A stretch of DNA of 55,864 nucleotides from Lachnospiraceae bacterium (GCA_017938315.1 JAGBBV010000028.1:1-55864); one strand, 5' to 3'; positions 35,340-44,022 are shown, numbered from the stretch's first letter. Notes: a model not told the origin generated them from the letters alone. Made by a program: numbers and translations.

Positions 35340-37256
35340 ATGGATAAAACAAAATATTCTGAAGATAATGTGTTTATATCTGAGGCAGACCAATATTTGT
35401 TTGCACAGGGCACACATTATGATATTTATAAAAAACTTGGTGCCCATGTTTCCGTGGAAGACGGAGTAAAAGGTATGTTTTTCGGAGTATGGGCTCCAAA
35501 TGCAGCAAGTGTGCATGTAATCGGAACCTTTAACGGATGGGATGAACAGGCAAATCCCATGAAGAAATTAGGTCCCGGAGGAATCCATGCCACGTTTATT
35601 CCCGGAGTGGGAACAGGAGAACTTTACAAATATGTGATTACCACCCCTGAAGGGGAAAAATTATACAAGGCGGATCCTTTTGCAAATTACGCTGAAATGC
35701 GCCCCGGTACAGCATCAAAAACCACAGATTTATCTATATTTAAGTGGACAGATGATGTGTGGATGAAGGAAAGGGACAGTAAAAATTATTATAAAGAGCC
35801 CATGGCAGTATATGAGTGCCATATCGGTTCCTGGATGCGCCATCCAAGACCGGAGGAACAAGGCTTTTATAATTACAGGGAATTTGCAGATAAAATTGTA
35901 GAATATCTGAAAGAAATGCAGTATACCCATGTGGAGCTTATGGGAATTGCGGAATACCCCTTTGACGGTTCCTGGGGATATCAGGTGACAGGTTATTATG
36001 CACCTACATCCAGATATGGAGAACCTACAGACTTTATGTATTTGGTCAACAAGCTCCATAAAAATAATATCGGAGTGATTCTCGATTGGGTGCCGGCTCA
36101 TTTTGCAACGGATGCACATGGCCTTGGGAGATTTGACGGACAGTGTATTTTTGAAGACCCGGATCCCAGAAAGGGCGAGCACCCCGATTGGGGAACCAAG
36201 ATTTTTAATTACGGAAAAACAGAAGTGAAAAACTTCCTGATAGCGAATGCTTTATTCTGGATAAGAGAGTTCCATATAGACGGTATCCGTGTAGATGCCG
36301 TTGCATCCATGCTGTATCTTGACTATGGAAAGAAAGACGGACAGTGGGTTGCTAATAAATATGGTGACAATAAAAATCTGGAAGCGATAGAATTTTTTAA
36401 GCATTTGAATTCCGTAGTACGTGGTATGTATCCCGGATTTATTACAGTTGCAGAGGAATCTACGGCATGGCCGAAGGTAACCCATCCGGTTGAGGATGAT
36501 GGACTGGGCTTTAGCTTTAAATGGAATATGGGTTGGATGCATGATTTTTGTGAATATATGAAACTTGACCCGTATTTTAAAAAGGATAACCATTATGCAC
36601 TTACTTTTGCTATGAGTTACAATGAGAGTGAGAATTACATTTTACCGTTGTCTCATGACGAAGTTGTTCATTTAAAATGTTCCATGGTAAATAAAATGCC
36701 GGGCTATCAAGTGGATAAATACGCTAATCTCCGTGCCGGATATACCTTTATGTTTGGACACTGCGGCAAAAAACTTCTCTTTATGGGTCAGGAATTTGCA
36801 CAGGAGAGGGAATGGAGTGAAGAGCGGGAGCTTGACTGGTTCCTTCTGTCGGAAGATTTGAATAAAGGAATGCAGAATTACATGAAGGAATTGCTTAAGA
36901 TTTATCGGAAGTATCCTTGCATGTATGAAAATGACAATAACTGGTTCGGTTTTGAGTGGATGAACTGTGATGATAAAGAAAGAAGTACCTACAGTTTTAT
37001 CCGTAAATCTGAAAACGGCAAAAACAATTTGTTGTTTGTGATTAATATGACACCTATGAAATGGGAAGATTATGTAGTAGGTGTGCCAAAGAAGAAAAAA
37101 TATAAACTATTATTAAACAGTGATGAAAAGCAATTTGGCGGTTCCGGAGTTCAAATGCCTAAAGAATTGAACGCAAAGAAGGAAAACTGTAATGGTAAGG
37201 AATATAGTATAACCATGGACTTACCGCCTTTTAGTGCTCTAATCTTTCAATTCTAA
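35340..37256 (+). CDS. glgB: 1,4-alpha-glucan branching enzyme
   Basis: 638 residues, full length. N-terminal CBM48 (FFGVWAPNAASVHVIGTFNG) is followed by the GH13 barrel. DWVPAHFATDAHGLGRFDG is region I, DGIRVDAVASMLYLDYG is region II with the nucleophile Asp, FITVAEESTAWP carries the acid/base Glu, and LPLSHDEVVHLKCSMVNKM is region IV. The C-terminal all-beta domain ends with SALIFQF. It introduces alpha-1,6 branches into glycogen. No other glycogen genes are adjacent; the gene lies between the acidic TPR protein and the flagellar cluster and ends in its own terminator. Confidence 0.96.
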   Translation: MDKTKYSEDNVFISEADQYLFAQGTHYDIYKKLGAHVSVEDGVKGMFFGVWAPNAASVHVIGTFNGWDEQANPMKKLGPGGIHATFIPGVGTGELYKYVITTPEGEKLYKADPFANYAEMRPGTASKTTDLSIFKWTDDVWMKERDSKNYYKEPMAVYECHIGSWMRHPRPEEQGFYNYREFADKIVEYLKEMQYTHVELMGIAEYPFDGSWGYQVTGYYAPTSRYGEPTDFMYLVNKLHKNNIGVILDWVPAHFATDAHGLGRFDGQCIFEDPDPRKGEHPDWGTKIFNYGKTEVKNFLIANALFWIREFHIDGIRVDAVASMLYLDYGKKDGQWVANKYGDNKNLEAIEFFKHLNSVVRGMYPGFITVAEESTAWPKVTHPVEDDGLGFSFKWNMGWMHDFCEYMKLDPYFKKDNHYALTFAMSYNESENYILPLSHDEVVHLKCSMVNKMPGYQVDKYANLRAGYTFMFGHCGKKLLFMGQEFAQEREWSEERELDWFLLSEDLNKGMQNYMKELLKIYRKYPCMYENDNNWFGFEWMNCDDKERSTYSFIRKSENGKNNLLFVINMTPMKWEDYVVGVPKKKKYKLLLNSDEKQFGGSGVQMPKELNAKKENCNGKEYSITMDLPPFSALIFQF

Positions 37257-37260
37257 AGGT

Positions 37261-37287
37261 TAAGAAACAAAATAGATATGCCGAAAT
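37261..37287 (+). promoter_or_regulatory. Sigma-28 (SigD/FliA)-type promoter for flagellar cluster
   Basis: TAAG (37261-37264), 15-nt spacer, GCCGAAAT (37280-37287), close to the flagellar sigma consensus TAAA-N15-GCCGATAA. It lies immediately upstream of the gene run ending in flagellin and a FliS-like chaperone. The predicted start falls inside the glgB terminator stem. Confidence 0.75.
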
Positions 37288-37289
37288 AA

Positions 37290-37323
37290 AGGGTGAATGT
37301 ATAATAACATTTACCCTTTTTTT
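37290..37323 (+). terminator. Terminator of glgB, overlapping the flagellar transcription start
   Basis: AGGGTGAATGT (37290-37300) pairs with ACATTTACCCT (37307-37317) with one G-U pair and a 6-nt loop, then TTTTTT. A transcript starting from the adjacent sigma-28-type promoter would begin within the left arm. Confidence 0.88.
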
Positions 37324-37348
37324 ATTGATTGTTTACAGAGGTATGAGT

Positions 37349-40333
37349 ATGAATATACGTTTTGAAGGGACAGATAATGTCCATAATCATACAAATGTAG
37401 ACAGGGATACAACTACATATCGCACTTTGGAAGATACAGGGAAGGTATCAAGAAGTGATTTTGCATTAGACATTTCTGGCACAGTTATGGATAACAACGC
37501 TTACGCAGGTCATGGACAGACCGCAGAAGAGGTTATGCAACAAGCAGGGCAGCAGGATATTTCTGCCCGCAGAGACTATATGGCCGTAATGTCTAATTCT
37601 ATGTCCACTGAAGATTTTGCAAAATTGCAGAAAGAAGGATTTCACCCCGGAAGTGAAGATATTGAAACGGTTGTAACCATTGTCGACCATATAAAGGCAG
37701 CGCTTATGAAAGGCGGCGCACAGATAGAAGGATATACAGATACCCTTTCAGGAGACAAATTACTAGCGATTACCGGAAGTCAGAGTTTTGCTAATGAATT
37801 GCAAAACCGGTTTCAGGCATATGATGTTCCGGTGACAGAAGAAAACGTAAAAGCCGTAGTAAAAGCGTTTGATACGTTAGGACAGGTAGAAAGTGTATCA
37901 GAAGGTGCCGAAAAATACATGATAGAAAATAAATTGGCACCCACCGTAGAGAATCTCTATACATCAGGGTTCTCTGCATCCGGTGACGGAAGCCGCCAGG
38001 GAAAAGGTTATTATGCGGCAGGAACTGTGGCAGGCTATTATGCTAAAAAACCGGAAAATATTGATTACGAAAGACTTATGCCACAAATAGAAAAAGTGAT
38101 TGAGGAAGCAGGCTTTTCTGTGGGAGAAGAAACCATAGATGATGCCAAATGGCTGATAGAAAAAGGGATTCCCCTTAATGAGGACACTTTTAGCAGAAAG
38201 CAGCAAATGAATGAAGTGATACTTCCCCAAACAGAAGCTTCTTTTCTTAAAGCAGCGGCAATTGCAATTGCGGATGGAAAAACGCCCATGCAGGCGGATA
38301 TTACCAAAAAGCAAAGTGATTTAGAAAAGGCAGTTGCTATTAAAGAGCAGGTAGAACAGGTCTCAGAAGAGACAGTAGATATTATTAAAGCAAAGAACTT
38401 ACCTTTTACGCTGAAGAATTTATTTGCGGCATATACAGAATGGAAACAAGCCGGAGAACCTTTAGATAATAAGGATATTGACACAGAGGGAAGAGAATTA
38501 CTTTCCCAAGTGAAAGAAACGATGACTATAGGAACGAACCTCAGATTACTCCGAGGCGGATTTTCTATTGAAAGCATGTCCATGGAAATGCTTGCAGAAA
38601 GGCTAAAGAGAGCACAGATACAAGATGCAAAAGCCCTGACAGGCGAAGCAGATGCGGCCAAAGCAACAGTGAAAAGCAGACTCTACAGTCAGACGCTCTT
38701 TGCGTTAGAAAGCATTAAATGGGCACCGGCAGCGGTGGCTGCAGAAGTAACCGGGGATCACACTCTTTCAGAAATTCAGAATATTGCAGTTACGAGAGTA
38801 GCAGCATATCAGAAAGCAGGGGAGTCTTATGAAACTTTGATGACGATGCCCAGAAAAGATATGGGTGATTCCATTAAAAAAGCTTTCCGCAACGTAGATG
38901 ATATATTGGCAGATCTGCAGAAGGATATTTATGACAAAAACCGTAAGGTAGTCCGTATCATGGGCTACAATAGCATGGAAATGACAGAAGAAAACTTTGA
39001 AAAGGTAAGACAGGCGGATGACCTTTTGACGGATGTAGTACAAAAAATGAAGCCGGCTACTGTTCTTTCCATGATAAGGGAAGGGATTAATCCTTTAACC
39101 ATGACGCTTAGCGAGTTAAATGAATATCTTGACAATATGCCTACCGATGTTGCATCTGAAATGGAGTCTTATAGTAAATTTTTATATCAGTTGGAACAAA
39201 AGAGTGACATTTCCGAAGGGGAAAGAAGTGCTTATATCGGAATATACAGATTACTCCGACAGATCGAAAAGGGTGATGATGCGGCAGTAGGTGCCGTCCT
39301 TAAGACAGGCAGCACGCCGACCTTAGAAAATTTGCTTACGGCAGTTAGAAGTAGCAGAAAAAAACATATGGATTATACTGTGGATGATACCTTTTCCGGA
39401 GTTTCGGCAAAAGAAAGCTCAGTTCCAACCATCTTAGAGCAGATAGAGAAAGGCTATATGAAAACTGCGCAGGAATTTGAAGAGGCACTTGCAAATGAAC
39501 AGACGCAGACTGTGGAAAAAGAGTTTGATAAAATACTATCTGACGAGATAAGAACAGCCATGGGAAGCGAAGAGTCTGTTTTACAGTATTTATCATCTTA
39601 CGGGCAGACCGTAAGTGCAGAGAATCTTCTTTTTGCACAAGGCATGTTAAAAGGATATGTGGATATATTCACTAAATACAAATCTTTAACGGAAGAGAAC
39701 GAAGAGACATCTGAATCGGAGGTGTTAGAAGATTTTAATGATGCGGAAAGTGCGCAGGGCAGTTATGAAGAGATGATTACCCATATGCAGCAGAAGATAG
39801 AATCCGCCGTATATGAAAATGACTATCGGGCACTTGATATCAGAGAAATGGGCATGCTTTATAAGCAACTTGGATTTATGGGATCCATGGCAAAGGAAGA
39901 AAACTACGAAATGCCGGTAAATATTAACGGAATGCTTACCACGGTGAACCTTAAAATGATTCACAAAGAAGAAGGTGAAAGCAAAGTGGCGATTTCCTTT
40001 GAGACCATGGAGCTGGGAAAAAACGAAGCAGAATTTTGTTTTGAAGGCGAAAGACTTGCCGGATACAGCATTTGTGACGATAAAGAAGTATGTAGTCTTT
40101 TATCAGAACAGAAAGAGTTATTTATCAATCTTTTGGAAAAAGAAAATGTACAGGCGGGGGATATCAGATTTCTTACAGGTAATGAACTCGATTTAGCGGA
40201 TTTCGCGGGTAAAGCAGTAAAAGAACGGATATCGGGAAAGACACCGGATACACTTTATAAAGCTGCAAAGGCATACATAGGATACATACAGGAAATCAGC
40301 ATGCAGAAAGGAAGTGCGGAATATGAGGATTAG
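37349..40333 (+). CDS. 994-residue flagellar-cluster protein with possible FliK-like C-terminus
   Basis: Starts at ATG 37349 behind CAGAGG; earlier TTG (37325) and ATG (37343) are possible but poorly spaced. No signal peptide or membrane segments, and the sequence is mostly alpha-helical. Several segments share the pattern K-x-LPxTLxNLxxAY/TSG (KNLPFTLKNLFAAYTEW, NKLAPTVENLYTSGFSA, TPTLENLLTAVRSSRKKHM), so a repeated motif of about 15 residues recurs through the protein. Residues about 850-960 (MPVNINGMLTTVNLKMIH, then ERLAGYSICDDKEVCSLLSE) follow the beta-strand pattern of the FliK hook-length C-terminal domain (inference). It may belong to DUF6240 (uncertain recall). Its stop overlaps the flagellin start by 11 nt, tying it to flagellar export. 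Confidence 0.6.
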   Translation: MNIRFEGTDNVHNHTNVDRDTTTYRTLEDTGKVSRSDFALDISGTVMDNNAYAGHGQTAEEVMQQAGQQDISARRDYMAVMSNSMSTEDFAKLQKEGFHPGSEDIETVVTIVDHIKAALMKGGAQIEGYTDTLSGDKLLAITGSQSFANELQNRFQAYDVPVTEENVKAVVKAFDTLGQVESVSEGAEKYMIENKLAPTVENLYTSGFSASGDGSRQGKGYYAAGTVAGYYAKKPENIDYERLMPQIEKVIEEAGFSVGEETIDDAKWLIEKGIPLNEDTFSRKQQMNEVILPQTEASFLKAAAIAIADGKTPMQADITKKQSDLEKAVAIKEQVEQVSEETVDIIKAKNLPFTLKNLFAAYTEWKQAGEPLDNKDIDTEGRELLSQVKETMTIGTNLRLLRGGFSIESMSMEMLAERLKRAQIQDAKALTGEADAAKATVKSRLYSQTLFALESIKWAPAAVAAEVTGDHTLSEIQNIAVTRVAAYQKAGESYETLMTMPRKDMGDSIKKAFRNVDDILADLQKDIYDKNRKVVRIMGYNSMEMTEENFEKVRQADDLLTDVVQKMKPATVLSMIREGINPLTMTLSELNEYLDNMPTDVASEMESYSKFLYQLEQKSDISEGERSAYIGIYRLLRQIEKGDDAAVGAVLKTGSTPTLENLLTAVRSSRKKHMDYTVDDTFSGVSAKESSVPTILEQIEKGYMKTAQEFEEALANEQTQTVEKEFDKILSDEIRTAMGSEESVLQYLSSYGQTVSAENLLFAQGMLKGYVDIFTKYKSLTEENEETSESEVLEDFNDAESAQGSYEEMITHMQQKIESAVYENDYRALDIREMGMLYKQLGFMGSMAKEENYEMPVNINGMLTTVNLKMIHKEEGESKVAISFETMELGKNEAEFCFEGERLAGYSICDDKEVCSLLSEQKELFINLLEKENVQAGDIRFLTGNELDLADFAGKAVKERISGKTPDTLYKAAKAYIGYIQEISMQKGSAEYED

Positions 40334-41471
40334 TTTTAACGCATCGGCAGTGATTGCCAATAATTCATTAAGCAGAGCGGATAACAGATTGTCGGAATCT
40401 CTGGCAAGACTTTCTTCCGGTTTAAAAATAGTTGGGGCAAAGGATAATCCGGCAGGACTTGCTATGTCAAAGCGAATGAATGCACAGTTGGAAGGAGTCG
40501 GTGTCGCAACACAAAATGCCAATGACGGTATTTCCATTATTGAAGTTGCAGACGGAACCTTAAGTGAGATCCAGGAAATGCTTCAGAGAGCCAATGAGCT
40601 TTGTGTAAAAGCAAGTAATGGGGTTATGACAGAAGCTGATAGAAAGATTGTAAATGAGGAAGTCATACAGTTAAAAGAAGAGATTGAGCGTATTGCCGGA
40701 GAAACGGAATTTAACGGGCAGGCGATTCTGGACGGGTCATTTGACTTAAGGGGTTATACCAAAAATGCAATTACAGATGTAAATGACCCTAACCATGCAT
40801 CAAATGTAAAAGTAGCCTATTACAGTGATGAAATTGTAGCCGGAACCTATACAATAGATGCTCTTAACATTACCTATGATGCCAACGGTAATGTTGATTT
40901 GGCAGAAGCAGAAAGAACGTTTAAAGCAGGGGCTAATTTCCCGCCAGATGCAAAGGTTACCCATACAGATGGAGGAACCATTACCATAACCGGCAGCAAT
41001 AATTTTGAATTAAAGCTCCAGGTAACATCGAAAGATGTAAGTAGCCTTGCTGGTTTAGAGATAGAGTTACAGGACTTCGGTGCCATGGATATGCAGATTG
41101 GTGCAAACGAAGGACAGCAGCTTGCCATCAGAATCCCTAAGATTTCCTTGGAAAATATAGGCATTTCTGCACTGGATACTACCACAGAATCCAGTGCTAG
41201 TGAAGGCATAGATAAGGTGGATGCGGGCATAAAGTTTATATCAAGTGTACGAAGCCGTCTTGGTGCGTACCAGAACCGTTTGGAGCATACGGTCAGCAGT
41301 CTTGATATTACAACAGAAAATATGACAGCAGCATACTCCCGTATTATGGACGTAGACATGGCAGAAGAAATGACAGAATATACGACACTTCAGGTGCTCT
41401 CCCAGGCAAGCACATCCATGCTTGCACAGGCAAACGAAAGACCCTCCCAGGTACTTCAATTGTTACAGTAG
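40323..41471 (+). CDS. Flagellin
   Basis: 383 residues from ATG 40323; a GTG nine bases earlier lacks a better site. N-terminal D0/D1: SFNASAVIANNSLSRADNRL, ESLARLSSGLKIVGAKDNPA, GLAMSKRMNAQL and NDGISIIEVADGTLSEIQEM. C-terminal coiled D1/D0: SVRSRLGAYQNRLEHTVSSL, ENMTAAYSRIMDVDMAEEMT and ASTSMLAQANERPSQVLQLL. The central 150-285 region is a beta-rich variable domain. It forms the filament after type III export and is translated within the end of the preceding 994-residue gene. The N-terminus MRISFNASAVIANNSL departs from the usual M.INHN start, so it may be a secondary or specialised flagellin. Confidence 0.93.
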   Translation: MRISFNASAVIANNSLSRADNRLSESLARLSSGLKIVGAKDNPAGLAMSKRMNAQLEGVGVATQNANDGISIIEVADGTLSEIQEMLQRANELCVKASNGVMTEADRKIVNEEVIQLKEEIERIAGETEFNGQAILDGSFDLRGYTKNAITDVNDPNHASNVKVAYYSDEIVAGTYTIDALNITYDANGNVDLAEAERTFKAGANFPPDAKVTHTDGGTITITGSNNFELKLQVTSKDVSSLAGLEIELQDFGAMDMQIGANEGQQLAIRIPKISLENIGISALDTTTESSASEGIDKVDAGIKFISSVRSRLGAYQNRLEHTVSSLDITTENMTAAYSRIMDVDMAEEMTEYTTLQVLSQASTSMLAQANERPSQVLQLLQ

Positions 41472-41498
41472 GGATAAACAGAAAGAGTGGAAATGCTT

Positions 41499-41975
41499 AT
41501 GACCAAAGAATTGAAACAGCAGTTTACATTAAAAATTACACAGGCAAATAAAACCCAGCTTATCGTCATTTTATATGAGATGTTATTGATTTATTTGGAG
41601 GAAGCTAGGCAGGCGTATAAAGAAAATAATGCGGAAGAATTCAGAACAGCGATTAAGAGAACCAAAGCATGTCTTCATGAACTGATGGCATCCCTGCATT
41701 TCGAATATGAGCTTTCAAGACATTTGCTTGCATTATATGGATATGCAGACAGGCAGCTTACAAAAGCAGATGTCAGATTTAGCATAAAGGAGCTTGATGC
41801 AGTAGAGAGTGTGATTATCAAATTACATGATGCGTACGAAACAGTCAGTATGCAGGACACCTCCGCACCGGTGATGTCCAATACACAGACTGTTTACGCA
41901 GGTCTTACCTACGGCAGGAACAGTTTAACGGAAAACTTAGCCGATCAGGGAAGTAACAGGGGCTTTTGTGTTTAA
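41499..41975 (+). CDS. FliS-like flagellin export chaperone
   Basis: 158 residues from ATG 41499 (GTG 41487 and ATG 41493 are weaker), 27 nt after flagellin. The all-helical pattern fits FliS: TQLIVILYEMLLIYLEEARQ (compare the K.Li.mLYdgal of FliS), AIKRTKACLHELMASLHFEY, then LLALYGYADRQLTKADV and VESVIIKLHDAYETVS. FliS is usually about 130 residues, so the 30-residue C-terminal tail (TSAPVMSNTQTVYAGLTYGR) is extra. It should hold flagellin C-terminal helices in a soluble state before export. Its 3' end overlaps the convergent DUF2508 gene by 39 nt. Confidence 0.78.
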   Translation: MTKELKQQFTLKITQANKTQLIVILYEMLLIYLEEARQAYKENNAEEFRTAIKRTKACLHELMASLHFEYELSRHLLALYGYADRQLTKADVRFSIKELDAVESVIIKLHDAYETVSMQDTSAPVMSNTQTVYAGLTYGRNSLTENLADQGSNRGFCV

Positions 41976-42239
41976 TACGGATACAGATTCTTTTTCTTCA
42001 GGCAGCATGCTAAGGCGTGCTGCCTGTTTCATTAAATATTTATATCGTTTCATCACAGAATTCAGTTCATAAATGTAACAATCAATGAGGTCCGGTTCCG
42101 TTACATTGTCAAAACCTGCATATGCAATTTCAAGAGCACGTTTTGTTTTTTCCAAATCAGATAACAGTGCATTTCGCTCAATTTCCTGTTCTGATAAAGT
42201 CCGGTTTACATGTGAGGATGTACTAAAATAAGTTTTCAT
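41937..42239 (-). CDS. DUF2508 family protein (YaaL-like)
   Basis: 100 residues from ATG 42237-42239 behind AAAAGAGGTAAC; the longer frame to 42263 is not supported. It is helical and charged, with LLSDLEKTKRALEIAYAGFD, then NVTEPDLIDCYIYELNSVMK and RYKYLMKQA, the diagnostic DUF2508 pattern of alternating helix and conserved Asp-x-x-Asp-Y. In Bacillus the homologue yaaL lies between recR and bofA in one operon. Here it is next to bofA but transcribed in the opposite direction, and recR is absent. Function unknown. Confidence 0.8.
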   Translation of the reverse strand: MKTYFSTSSHVNRTLSEQEIERNALLSDLEKTKRALEIAYAGFDNVTEPDLIDCYIYELNSVMKRYKYLMKQAARLSMLPEEKESVSVLNTKAPVTSLIG

Positions 42240-42449
42240 GGTTACCTCTTTTCTGCTTTTCATAAAGCGGCAGATGTCCTTATATCATATTCTGCAAATA
42301 TCCAATAATTGCCTTTTATCAGAGTATGAGCAGAAAAAAAGAGCTTTATTCAGCAAACCGGGAAAATTTTGGAATATGAAAGAAACATGGACATATATTA
42401 GAGTGATAGTAGGTTTATAGACAGGCTGATAAGGGGGAACGGGGATAAA

Positions 42450-42722
42450 ATGGATACTTACAGCGGCTCATTGTGGATAATAGGAATACTTGGAGCAGTA
42501 TTTTTGGTGGTAATGCTCCGCAAACATGTGGAACTGATTATAAATTTTGTGCTGCGGGGGGTACTTGGACTTTTTGTGATATACTTTGGAAACTATTTTC
42601 TGTGCATGCAGATGCCGGGAATGGAGCTGGGCTATAATCCGGTAACATTTTTGACATCGGGAGCACTGGGGATACCCGGTGTTTTGATGATGTATGGTGT
42701 GCAATTTTATATGCTTTGGTAA
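42450..42722 (+). CDS. bofA: BofA-like pro-sigma-K processing inhibitor
   Basis: 90 residues, the normal BofA length. Two hydrophobic helices (about 8-27 and 32-53) and a C-terminal GYNPVTFLTSGALGIPGVLM followed by YGVQFYMLW, matching the conserved N.xT...G.lGiPGv.lly pattern. BofA sits in the forespore outer membrane and restrains SpoIVFB, the protease that activates sigma-K. Its presence suggests the organism is spore-forming or descends from one. The ribosome site GGGGGAACGGGG lies upstream. Its neighbour DUF2508 preserves the yaaL-bofA association in altered orientation. Confidence 0.9.
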   Translation: MDTYSGSLWIIGILGAVFLVVMLRKHVELIINFVLRGVLGLFVIYFGNYFLCMQMPGMELGYNPVTFLTSGALGIPGVLMMYGVQFYMLW

Positions 42723-42737
42723 AAATTCAAACCTTTA

Positions 42738-42780
42738 CAAACCCTGTATTTACAAGGATTGTAAGGGTTTGTTTGTATTT
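42738..42780 (+). terminator. Terminator of bofA
   Basis: ACAAACCCT (42738-42746) pairs with AGGGTTTGT (42765-42773), with an inner TTACA/TGTAA pairing and a moderately T-rich tail. Confidence 0.75.
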
Positions 42781-42836
42781 CAAGATAAAATTTTTTGTAG
42801 AAACTTAACAAAGTTAAAAAAAATAATTTTAACTAC

Positions 42837-43007
42837 TTTACAATAAAAAATTTGTCAGATATAATTCAGATTACAAACAAGACAGTCTTCGTTTATTTTT
42901 TTAGAAATCGAAAGAGGATGATATCATCCGTCGAAAGATTCCGGGAGGCTCTCCCACTAATTCATTTTGATTACGCAGCTTGACAGTTTCATAAGCAGAA
43001 AGGGGTT
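42837..43007 (+). promoter_or_regulatory. TAD operon promoter and structured leader
   Basis: TTTACA (42837-42842) and TATAAT (42860-42865), 17 bp apart. Just past the expected start, a short hairpin (AAAC.AGA / TCT.GTTT, 42875-42894) runs into TTTATTTTTTT, resembling an attenuator. Downstream is a perfect 14-bp palindrome, GGATGATATCATCC (42916-42929), flanked by direct repeats TCGAAAG (42908-42914, 42931-42937), and a GGGAG/CTCCC hairpin. No known riboswitch class recognised. Confidence 0.55.
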
Positions 43008-44021
43008 ATGTTGGACAAAAAAATCCTTGCAATTTTTGACTGTGAGGAGAGTTATGCCTACAGGCTTATGGATTTTATTGGGGAGAAGGAGAAGCTTCCT
43101 TTTGAAATCCAGATATTTACCAGGGCAGAAAGCTTCTTTTCTTATGCAGAAAAAGAAGAGATAGAATGTCTTCTCATAGCAGAAAGTGTTTATCAAAGAA
43201 AAATTGAAAATCTAAAAATCGCTCACATCATAATTTTGAGTGAAACCGGTGAAAATATTAATCGTGCATTGTGCCATATTAATAAGTATCAGTCTTGTGA
43301 AAAAATTGTTCAGGAAATCATGCAATATTATGCGAAGAAAGTGCCGGAAGGTAGCATGGTTACCAGGAACAAGAACAGAAAAATGATTATCATCGGTATC
43401 TATACACCTGTAAAAAGGTGTCTGCAAACTACATTTTCCTTTACTCTCGGCCAAATGCTGGCCCGTCAAAGTAAAACCCTGTATTTAAATTTTGAAGCAT
43501 ATTCCGGATTAGGGAGAATGCTTAACCGTAATTTTCAAAGTGATATATCTGATTTGGCCTATCAATTTAGTTGTACAAGAGACAAGTTGTTTTATCATAT
43601 GGAAAGTATGATAGAAACGGTGAATGGACTTGATTTTATTCCGCCGGCAGACATTTATCAGAATATTATGGGAATTAAAGGTCATGCTTGGATTGATTTA
43701 TTTTCTGAAATAGAGCAAATCAGTGAGTATGAATACTTAATACTCGATCTATCGGATTATTTAACAGATTTATGGGAAATTTTGCAACATTGTGATTATA
43801 TTTATACAATTGTGCGGGATGATGCACTAGCCAGGGCAAAAATTGAACAATACGAAACGATATTGGAACATCTGGAGTATGAAGAGATTAAGTCAAAGTC
43901 AAGAAAATGGACATTACCCATATTTAAACAGATACCGATGCAGTTTGAGGAACTTACTTATGGTGATTTAGCAGGCTATATCAAGCGGGAAGTTTTTCCG
44001 GATTTATTGGAAGAGACTTAG
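43008..44021 (+). CDS. TadZ/CpaE-like pilus localisation protein, degenerate P-loop
   Basis: 337 residues from ATG 43008 behind AAAGGGG. Residues 1-115 resemble the atypical receiver domain of TadZ/CpaE (KKILAIFDCEESYAYRLMDF). About 120-330 resembles the MinD/ParA fold, with KMIIIGIYTPVKRCLQTTFS where the deviant Walker A should be: the GxGK[ST] residues are lost. DYIYTIVRDDALARAKIEQY matches the later MinD-type strands. In TAD systems this protein places the assembly machine at the pole; ATP hydrolysis seems unlikely here. It is the first gene of the TAD operon, followed 1 nt later by cpaF. Assignment relies on position plus fold pattern. Confidence 0.7.
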   Translation: MLDKKILAIFDCEESYAYRLMDFIGEKEKLPFEIQIFTRAESFFSYAEKEEIECLLIAESVYQRKIENLKIAHIIILSETGENINRALCHINKYQSCEKIVQEIMQYYAKKVPEGSMVTRNKNRKMIIIGIYTPVKRCLQTTFSFTLGQMLARQSKTLYLNFEAYSGLGRMLNRNFQSDISDLAYQFSCTRDKLFYHMESMIETVNGLDFIPPADIYQNIMGIKGHAWIDLFSEIEQISEYEYLILDLSDYLTDLWEILQHCDYIYTIVRDDALARAKIEQYETILEHLEYEEIKSKSRKWTLPIFKQIPMQFEELTYGDLAGYIKREVFPDLLEET

Positions 44022-44022
44022 A

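Noticed and set aside
38065-38661. Minus-strand 198-codon frame within the 994-residue flagellar-cluster gene
   Set aside because: No start signal or recognisable domain; the plus-strand frame is continuous through it and has proper codon use.
42866-43007. Cyclic-di-GMP or other known riboswitch before the TAD operon
   Set aside because: I looked for GEMM-like conserved segments and did not find them. Only generic hairpins, a palindrome and direct repeats are visible.
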